Positions 5,528-11,157 of a stretch of DNA of 11,157 bases are shown here, one piece after another. Both the position numbers and the translations under genes were made by a program. Numbering within the stretch: position 1 is the stretch's first letter; every line of letters starts with the position of its first letter. The stretch comes from Jeotgalicoccus sp052093725. GTDB taxonomy: Bacteria; Bacillota; Bacilli; Staphylococcales; Salinicoccaceae. The DNA is taken from positions 1 to 11,157 of the forward strand of contig JBQDHL010000054.1 of assembly GCA_052093725.1 (NCBI GenBank), given 5' to 3'. Below the pieces are notes generated by a model that was not told the origin of the DNA, did not search any database, and saw only the letters and a list, made by a program, of their open reading frames with translations.

Positions 5528-6505
5528 TTACAGCACAGTTATTTGTTCTCTCGTTATTGTTTTGTGATTCGACTGCAGAGCCAGTGACTGGATTTCTCCC
5601 ATTTTACTGAGGTCCAGGTTACCGCCGCTGACGATAACTCCTGTGTGCTCGGAGTCAATTTTGTCGTTGTATGCTAAAAGTGCTGCAAGTGCTGATGCAC
5701 CGGCGCCTTCGACTAATGATTTTGTTCGCTCGAGCAGATATATCATTGCATATGCAATTTCGCTCTCAGACACGCAATATATTTCATCGACATACTGACG
5801 AACGATCTGCTGAGTTAATTCGCCGGGTTGTTTGACAGCGATGCCTTCTGCAATTGTACTGCAGCTGTTAAGCACCACATTGTCGTCTTTCGTATAATAT
5901 GATTTAAACATTGATGGTGCATTTACTGCCTGCACACCAATTATTTTAATAGATGGTTTAATCATCTTAGCAGCTACTGCAATACCGCTTATTAACCCGC
6001 CGCCGCCTATCGGTACTATTATCGTATCGAGCTGCGGTATTTCTTCCAGCAACTCTACACCGATTGAGCCTTGTCCTGCCATAATGTCGTAGTCATCAAA
6101 AGGATGTACGTAAGTTGCTCCTGTCAGTTTTTTATGTTCCAGAGAAGCCGTAAATGCTTCCTGGAAACTTTGACCGACAAGTTTAACTGTTGCACCGTAT
6201 CCTTTTGTTGCTTCGACTTTAGCTGAAGGCGTACCTTCAGGCATAAAGATAGTAGCAGTAGCATTCAATTTCTTAGCAGCTAAAGCCACACCCTGTGCAT
6301 GGTTTCCTGCAGATGCAGTTACCACGCCAGCCGCCAGCTGTGCCGGAGTTAATTTTGACAGTTTATAAGAAGCTCCCCGGTATTTAAACGCACCGGTCTT
6401 TTGATGATTTTCCAATTTCATATAAACATTTTTACCGGTTCTTTCATTTGTTGTCTGTGATGTTACCACCGGTGTTTTGTGCACATTGCCTCGCAGATAT
6501 TCCAT
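5528..6505 (-). CDS. ilvA: Threonine dehydratase, short form without regulatory domain
   Basis: A PLP enzyme that converts threonine to 2-oxobutanoate and ammonia, the entry step to isoleucine. PLP-fold landmarks are present: GAFKYRGA with the Schiff-base lysine K41, SAGNHAQG (65-72), the phosphate-binding GGGG (167-170) and SGGN (293-296). The protein ends at 325 residues, soon after the catalytic domain. Biosynthetic IlvA proteins are usually over 400 residues and carry a C-terminal ACT-like isoleucine-sensing domain, so this one looks like the short, TdcB-type enzyme. Its place as last gene of the leu operon argues for biosynthetic use. The ATG at 6503-6505 has only a weak AGAG site. In-frame codons upstream, back to the leuD stop, read like family sequence (DLVRDA before MEYLRG) but contain no start codon. 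Translation may be coupled to leuD, which ends 23 bases earlier. Confidence 0.93.
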   Translation of the reverse strand: MEYLRGNVHKTPVVTSQTTNERTGKNVYMKLENHQKTGAFKYRGASYKLSKLTPAQLAAGVVTASAGNHAQGVALAAKKLNATATIFMPEGTPSAKVEATKGYGATVKLVGQSFQEAFTASLEHKKLTGATYVHPFDDYDIMAGQGSIGVELLEEIPQLDTIIVPIGGGGLISGIAVAAKMIKPSIKIIGVQAVNAPSMFKSYYTKDDNVVLNSCSTIAEGIAVKQPGELTQQIVRQYVDEIYCVSESEIAYAMIYLLERTKSLVEGAGASALAALLAYNDKIDSEHTGVIVSGGNLDLSKMGEIQSLALQSNHKTITREQITVL

Positions 6506-6528
6506 AGCATCTCTGACTAAATCACTGT

Positions 6529-7125
6529 TTAACGAATTCCCAAAAGACCACGCTCCTCAAAAGCTGTTATTTTTTCTTCATTTAATAATGTTAATGCGAT
6601 ATCATCCCAGCCGTTAATTAATTTTTCTTTATGGTATGCCGGAATGTCAAAACTTAATGTCTTGCCATTGCTGTCAGTAATTTTCTGTTTCACTAAATCG
6701 ACCGACAAATTAAACTGTCCGTTTTTTGCCTGTTCCTGCCATTCTTCTACTTGTGCTTCAGGCATTTTAATTATAATAATGCCGTTTTTGAATGCGTTTG
6801 AGTAAAATATATCTGCAAACCCCGGGGCAATGATAACTTTATAACCGTAGTCTAAAAGCGCCCAGGGTGCGTGCTCTCGCGATGAACCGCAGCCGAAGTT
6901 ATCACTTGCGACCAGCACCGAAGCGCCGTCAAATTTCGGATCATCCATATCGAAGTCCGGACGCTTCGTACCGTCTTCATTAAAACGCCAGTTATGGAAA
7001 ACGAACTCACCGAATCCTGTACGTTCAATGCGTTTTAAAAACTGCTTCGGAATAATCTGGTCTGTATCAACATTGGAACGGTTCAGCGGATATACTTTAC
7101 CTTCATGTTTTGAAATTGCCTCCAT
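6529..7125 (-). CDS. leuD: 3-isopropylmalate dehydratase small subunit
   Basis: The small subunit of isopropylmalate isomerase. With LeuC it converts 2-isopropylmalate to 3-isopropylmalate, the second step of leucine synthesis, in the cytoplasm. The 198 residues are full length. Diagnostic motifs are the N-terminal VYPLNRSNVDTDQIIPKQFL with the conserved DTDQI and the substrate-loop signature NFGCGSSREHAPWAL. The swivel-domain GFADIFYSNAFKNGI follows. The ATG at 7123-7125 has a perfect AGGAGG six bases upstream that overlaps the leuC stop codon, so leuC and leuD are translated in step, as suits subunits of one enzyme. Confidence 0.97.
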   Translation of the reverse strand: MEAISKHEGKVYPLNRSNVDTDQIIPKQFLKRIERTGFGEFVFHNWRFNEDGTKRPDFDMDDPKFDGASVLVASDNFGCGSSREHAPWALLDYGYKVIIAPGFADIFYSNAFKNGIIIIKMPEAQVEEWQEQAKNGQFNLSVDLVKQKITDSNGKTLSFDIPAYHKEKLINGWDDIALTLLNEEKITAFEERGLLGIR

Positions 7126-7135
7126 AATTAGCCTC

Positions 7136-8548
7136 CTACGCAGTTACTCTGCTCTGATATTTTCTAACGTCTACGAAACGGCCGTTAATCGCTGCTGCCG
7201 CGGCCATTTCCGGGCTGACAAGATGAGTTCTTGCACCATTCCCCTGACGGCCTTCAAAGTTACGGTTTGAAGTTGATGCGCAGCGTCCGCCGGCAGGTAC
7301 TGTGTCCTCGTTCATACCAAGACAGGCACTGCATCCTGCATTACGCCACTCAAACCCTGCATCAATGAAAATTTTATCGATACCAAGAGCTTCCGCTTCC
7401 TGCTTAACAAGGAACGATCCCGGTACTACGATCGCCTTCACACCTTCTTTAACCTGACTGCCTTGAATAATATCTGCTGCACGCTGTAAATCCAGTACAC
7501 GTGAATTCGTACATGAACCGATAAATACATGATCAATTTCAATATCCGTAATTGCCATTCCTTCTTCAAGTCCCATATACTCAAGCGCACGTTTTATTGA
7601 ATCTTCGTCTTTGGAACCGCTGACCGTCGGTGTAGTTGCACTGATTGGCACTACCATACTCGGGTTCGTGCCCCACGATACCTGTGGTTCAATTTCCGAA
7701 GCATTAATTTCAAGAGTCGAGTCATATTCCGCGCCTTCGTCAGTACTTAAACTCAGCCACTCATCAGCGAGTGCTCTATATTCCACTTCATCTCTCGGAA
7801 CGTAACGGCGTCCGCGGAGGAAGTCCACAGTCGTTTCATCTGGTGAAATCAATCCCGCACGTGCTCCACCTTCAATAGACATATTACATACTGTCATGCG
7901 ACCTTCCATCGTTAAATCCCTGACAGCTTGTCCTGTGTATTCAACGACATATCCAGTACCAAAATCGACACCGAATTTTGCAATGATCGCTAAGATTAAA
8001 TCTTTTGCAGTCACTCCAACACTTAATTCGCCGTTCACTTTTACATTCATCGTTTTCGGTTTCGTCTGCGTTAAAGTCTGTGTTGCAAAGACGTGTTCGA
8101 CTTCACTCGTTCCGATACCAAAAGCAAGTGCTCCAAATGCACCGTGAGTCGATGTATGAGAATCCCCGCAGACAATTGTCTTCCCTGGCTGCGTTAAACC
8201 GAGCTGCGGTCCAATGACGTGAACAATCCCCTGATCCGGATGATACATATCTGCAAGTTTAACTCCGAATTCCTCACAATTTCTCTTTAATGCATCCATC
8301 TGTTTTTGAGCAATTGCATCCTGCGCATCTTCTCTGTTTTTAGTCGGAACGTTGTGATCCATCGTTGCGAACGTTAAATCCGGACGGCGGACTTTCCTAT
8401 TATTTAAGCGTAATCCTTCAAAAGCCTGAGGTGAAGTCACTTCATGGATTAAATGCTGATCGATGTAGAGTAAATCCGGTTTTCCTTCTTCTTGATGAAC
8501 GACATGACGTTCCCAGATTTTTTCGATTATAGTTTTTTTCTGAACCAT
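7136..8548 (-). CDS. leuC: 3-isopropylmalate dehydratase large subunit
   Basis: The aconitase-family large subunit that holds the [4Fe-4S] cluster of isopropylmalate isomerase. The 470 residues match the family length. The three expected cluster cysteines are visible: C345 in FIGSCTNSR and C406/C409 in GCSACLGMN. Other conserved blocks are YIDQHLIHEVTSPQAF, TMDHNVPT, VCGDSHTSTHGAFGALAFGIGTSEVEHVFATQ and NMSIEGGARAG. The ATG at 8546-8548 has AAAGGAG nine bases upstream. It starts 23 bases after the leuB stop and runs to within about ten bases of leuD, in a single operon. The C-terminus includes a run of alanines before INGRFVDVR, usual for the family. Confidence 0.98.
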   Translation of the reverse strand: MVQKKTIIEKIWERHVVHQEEGKPDLLYIDQHLIHEVTSPQAFEGLRLNNRKVRRPDLTFATMDHNVPTKNREDAQDAIAQKQMDALKRNCEEFGVKLADMYHPDQGIVHVIGPQLGLTQPGKTIVCGDSHTSTHGAFGALAFGIGTSEVEHVFATQTLTQTKPKTMNVKVNGELSVGVTAKDLILAIIAKFGVDFGTGYVVEYTGQAVRDLTMEGRMTVCNMSIEGGARAGLISPDETTVDFLRGRRYVPRDEVEYRALADEWLSLSTDEGAEYDSTLEINASEIEPQVSWGTNPSMVVPISATTPTVSGSKDEDSIKRALEYMGLEEGMAITDIEIDHVFIGSCTNSRVLDLQRAADIIQGSQVKEGVKAIVVPGSFLVKQEAEALGIDKIFIDAGFEWRNAGCSACLGMNEDTVPAGGRCASTSNRNFEGRQGNGARTHLVSPEMAAAAAINGRFVDVRKYQSRVTA

Positions 8549-8571
8549 GTTAACCTTCTCCTTTAACTTTT

Positions 8572-9630
8572 TTATAGACAGCTAATAATTTTTTCAGTCA
8601 TTTCCGTTGTAGACAACGTCGCTGCTCCGTCAATATTTAAATCTGCCGTTTTAAATCCTTCAGATAGTACCTGATTCACTGCTTTTTCTATCGCAGCTGA
8701 TTCTTCGTGTAAATCAAATGAATATTTAAGCATCATACCGACCGATAACATCATGCCGATTGGATTAGCTTTATTTTCACCGGCAATATCTGGTGCCGAA
8801 CCGTGAATCGGTTCGAACAGCCCTAACCCCGTCTCACTTAGACTTGCTGATGGCAGTACTCCTAGTGATCCTGTAATAACTGAAGCTTCATCACTTAAAA
8901 TATCTCCAAATAGGTTTTCTGTTACTATCACATCGAAATACGCAGGATTCGTAATCAGTTTCATCGCGGCTGCATCAACAAGTTCATGCTCTACAGTAAC
9001 TTCAGGGTATTCTTTACCGACCTCATTTACTATTTCACGCCACATCCGGCTCGATTCCAGCACGTTTGCCTTGTCGACTGATGTTAAATGTTTGCGTCGT
9101 GTCATCGCTGTATCAAATGCTGTCCGGACGATTCTCTCAATTTCATCGTGTGTATACGTTAATGTATCGACAACACTTCTGCCGCCGTCACGACGCTCAC
9201 TCGGCTGCCCGAAATACAACCCGCCTGTCAGTTCTCTGACAATCATTAAATCACTGCCGTGAACAATGTTTTGTTTTAATGGAGATGATGCTTCCAGTGA
9301 ATCAAAAATAGTCACCGGACGCAGATTAGCAAATAAATTAAAGTGCTTGCGGATTTTTAATAATCCCTGTTCCGGGCGGACTTTGCTGTCTGCCCATTTT
9401 GGACCACCAACAGCACCAAGAAGTATAGCGTCAGCCGATTCACACGCGTCTATTGTTGTCTTAGGCAGTGGATCATTATGCTTATCAATAGCAACTCCGC
9501 CAATATCTTTTGCCTCAGAAGTAAATTCGTGATTAAATTTTTCTCCTACAGCTTTAAGTAATGCTTCAGCTGATTTCATTATTTCCGGACCAATACCATC
9601 GCCGGGAAGTGTTATTATATGTTTTTTCAT
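8572..9630 (-). CDS. leuB: 3-isopropylmalate dehydrogenase
   Basis: The NAD-dependent oxidative decarboxylase that turns 3-isopropylmalate into 2-ketoisocaproate, the third leucine-specific step. The 352 residues are full length. Motifs are LPGDGIGPE (8-16), LLGAVGGPKW (70-79), RELTGGLYFG with Y139, the catalytic lysine in VDKANVL (K187), the metal-binding aspartates in LFGDILSDEAS (D243, D247) and the nucleotide-binding HGSAPDIAG (276-284). The ATG at 9628-9630 has AAGGGGAG eight bases upstream, and only 15 bases separate it from the leuA stop. A Val and a DVIVTENLFGD block agree with the LeuB subfamily rather than isocitrate dehydrogenase. Confidence 0.98.
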   Translation of the reverse strand: MKKHIITLPGDGIGPEIMKSAEALLKAVGEKFNHEFTSEAKDIGGVAIDKHNDPLPKTTIDACESADAILLGAVGGPKWADSKVRPEQGLLKIRKHFNLFANLRPVTIFDSLEASSPLKQNIVHGSDLMIVRELTGGLYFGQPSERRDGGRSVVDTLTYTHDEIERIVRTAFDTAMTRRKHLTSVDKANVLESSRMWREIVNEVGKEYPEVTVEHELVDAAAMKLITNPAYFDVIVTENLFGDILSDEASVITGSLGVLPSASLSETGLGLFEPIHGSAPDIAGENKANPIGMMLSVGMMLKYSFDLHEESAAIEKAVNQVLSEGFKTADLNIDGAATLSTTEMTEKIISCL

Positions 9631-9645
9631 TGCCGATTCTCCCCT

Positions 9646-11157
9646 TTATGCATTTACACTTTCAGCAGCAGTCACCGCATGTTCACTCATCAGATAACGG
9701 TTTACTGCATTAATATATGCATTTGCCGATGCTGCGAGCACGTCCTGAGCTGTACCCCGTCCTGAAAACTGCTGGCCGTTAATATTAAGCTGCACACGGG
9801 ATTCTGCAAGTGCGTCTTTCCCGCCGCCGACCGAACTCAGCTGGTAGTCGAGTAAGTTAGTTGTCTCAGAAAGGATTTCCTGAATCGCCTTGTACAATGC
9901 TTCGACACTGCCTGAACCTGTTACTTTGTGTGCTACATGCTGACCTTCCGGTGTGACGACGTCGATATGTGCTTTCGTCTGACCGTCCTGTTCGTAATTC
10001 ACTTCAAAATTTTCTAAAATATAACGTTCAATGTTCGATGCATCTGTTTTGATTTCCATAATAATCGAATAAAGATCATCGTCGGTTACTTCTTTTTTAT
10101 GATCTGTCAGTGCTTTAAAGTTCTTAAATGCTGCAGACAGTTCCTCTTCAGTCAGTTCGACTTTAAATGATTTCACTTTATCTTTAAATGCATGACGACC
10201 GGAATGTTTACCTAAGAACAGTGTGTTTGCTGAATCTGCAGAAACACCGACCAGTGCCGGGGAAATAATTTCATACGTTTCCGTATTTTTCAGCATACCG
10301 TCCTGATGAATGCCTGCTTCATGAGCATAGGCATTGCGGCCGATAATTGCCTTATTCGGCTGCACTGCCATACCTGTCAGTTTTGCAACAATATCACTCG
10401 AGCGTTTAATTTCCTGTAAATTTAAATTCGTTGTATACGGATAAAAATCTCCGCGTATGTGTAATGCTACCGCGATTTCTTCCAGTGCTGCATTTCCCGC
10501 ACGTTCACCGATACCGTTAATGGAGCACTCTATTTGTGTCGCCCCATTTTCAATACCTGCTACCGAGTTTGCCACTGCCATTCCAAGATCGTTATGACAG
10601 TGCGTCGACAGAACCGCTTTATTTATATTCGGAACATTCTCCGAGACATATTTGAACATTTCACCGTATTCTTTCGGAGTCGTATATCCGACCGTATCGG
10701 GCAGGTTAATAATTGTTGCACCTGCTTCGATAACGGCTTCAATAATCTCCGCCAGGAATGGCAGCTCTGTGCGCGATGCATCTTCTGCCGACCACTCCAC
10801 TTCATTAAATAAAGTTTTCGAATACGTCACCATCTCCACCGATGTGTCGATGACTTTCTTTTTATCCATCTTCAGCTTATACTCCCGGTGAATCGGACTC
10901 GTTGCCAGGAAAATATGAATTCTCGGAGCCGGTGTATTTTTAAGCGCTTCGTAAGCACGATCAATATCGTGTTTTGTCGTTCTGGCAAGCGCCGTTACTG
11001 TAGAATCCTTAATCGTATCTGCAATGAGCTTCACCGCCTGGAAGTCACCTTCTGAAGAGGCAGGAAAGCCTGCTTCTATAACGTCAACGCCGAGTCGTTC
11101 GAGCTGTTTTGCAATCTCCAGTTTCTCTTTTTTATTTAAATTGACTCCTGGTGACTG
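9646..11157 (-). CDS. leuA: 2-isopropylmalate synthase (partial, N-terminus beyond the window)
   Basis: Catalyses the first committed leucine step, condensing acetyl-CoA with 2-ketoisovalerate. 503 residues are visible. The frame is open to the right edge, beginning QSPGVNLNKKEKLEIAKQ, so about 15 residues (the FDTTLRDGE start) are missing. A GTG at 11034 can be mistaken for the start but is an internal valine in GDFQAVKLIADTI. The TIM-barrel part shows RIHIFLATSPIH, EWSAEDASRTE, LPDTVGY and the metal-binding STHCHNDLG (H186 and H188 of the visible part), then NGIGERAGN and HEAGIHQDG. The C-terminal regulatory domain, normally the leucine feedback site, is present (LLDYQLSSVGGGKDA and GRGTAQDVLAASANAYINAVNRYL). 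It is the first visible gene of the operon. The promoter and any leader are outside the window. Confidence 0.97.
   Translation of the reverse strand, partial: QSPGVNLNKKEKLEIAKQLERLGVDVIEAGFPASSEGDFQAVKLIADTIKDSTVTALARTTKHDIDRAYEALKNTPAPRIHIFLATSPIHREYKLKMDKKKVIDTSVEMVTYSKTLFNEVEWSAEDASRTELPFLAEIIEAVIEAGATIINLPDTVGYTTPKEYGEMFKYVSENVPNINKAVLSTHCHNDLGMAVANSVAGIENGATQIECSINGIGERAGNAALEEIAVALHIRGDFYPYTTNLNLQEIKRSSDIVAKLTGMAVQPNKAIIGRNAYAHEAGIHQDGMLKNTETYEIISPALVGVSADSANTLFLGKHSGRHAFKDKVKSFKVELTEEELSAAFKNFKALTDHKKEVTDDDLYSIIMEIKTDASNIERYILENFEVNYEQDGQTKAHIDVVTPEGQHVAHKVTGSGSVEALYKAIQEILSETTNLLDYQLSSVGGGKDALAESRVQLNINGQQFSGRGTAQDVLAASANAYINAVNRYLMSEHAVTAAESVNA

Noticed and set aside
7611..8217. Plus-strand frames opposite leuC as antisense genes
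   Set aside because: They follow the codon structure of leuC in reverse and have no start signals or conserved features.
9646..11034. A leuA that begins at a GTG at 11034
   Set aside because: The same frame continues to the window edge with typical LeuA sequence (QSPGVNLN, EAGFPASS), so the GTG is an internal valine codon.

Overview
The window looks like chromosomal DNA of a low-GC Gram-positive coccus in or near the Staphylococcaceae. TypA, the NERD-type protein, the small DUF5325/YlaF membrane protein and the DUF1054/UPF0637 protein all read like staphylococcal versions. The promoters are Bacillota-like (extended -10 boxes) and the ribosome binding sites are strong AGGAGG types. The exact genus is an inference; a relative of Staphylococcus such as Jeotgalicoccus, Salinicoccus or Macrococcus would fit.

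Left part (1-2640): the 3' end of an unidentified plus-strand gene meets the minus-strand pair typA-ylaH at a compact bidirectional terminator. TypA is a ribosome-associated translational GTPase and YlaH is a small three-helix membrane protein. Both genes appear to be read from a promoter at about 2571-2598.

Middle part (2590-5440): four small transcription units. They are ylaF (DUF5325, plus), a degenerate NERD-family gene (plus), suhB (inositol monophosphatase family, minus) and a DUF1054 gene (plus). The promoters of typA/ylaF and of suhB/DUF1054 lie back to back. The NERD-type gene is the oddest item. Its first frame stops at 3581, but the -1 frame stays open to 3904 and encodes a four-cysteine zinc ribbon and C-terminal domain. 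The overlap of the two frames contains an A-AAA-AAG heptamer in the correct phase. This is either a programmed -1 frameshift or the loss of one A from a run (mutation, phase variation or sequencing error). The NERD catalytic positions also look substituted.

Right part (5470-11157): the distal end of a minus-strand branched-chain amino-acid operon, leuA-leuB-leuC-leuD-ilvA, tightly spaced and closed by a terminator at 5485-5514. LeuA, LeuCD and LeuB make leucine from 2-ketoisovalerate, and IlvA makes 2-oxobutanoate for isoleucine. leuA runs off the right edge, so the operon promoter and any leader, with the expected upstream ilv genes, lie outside. The IlvA here is short, lacks the C-terminal regulatory domain and has a clipped N-terminus.

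No tRNA, rRNA, CRISPR array, insertion sequence or phage gene was seen. Apart from the NERD-type locus the content is ordinary housekeeping and biosynthesis.
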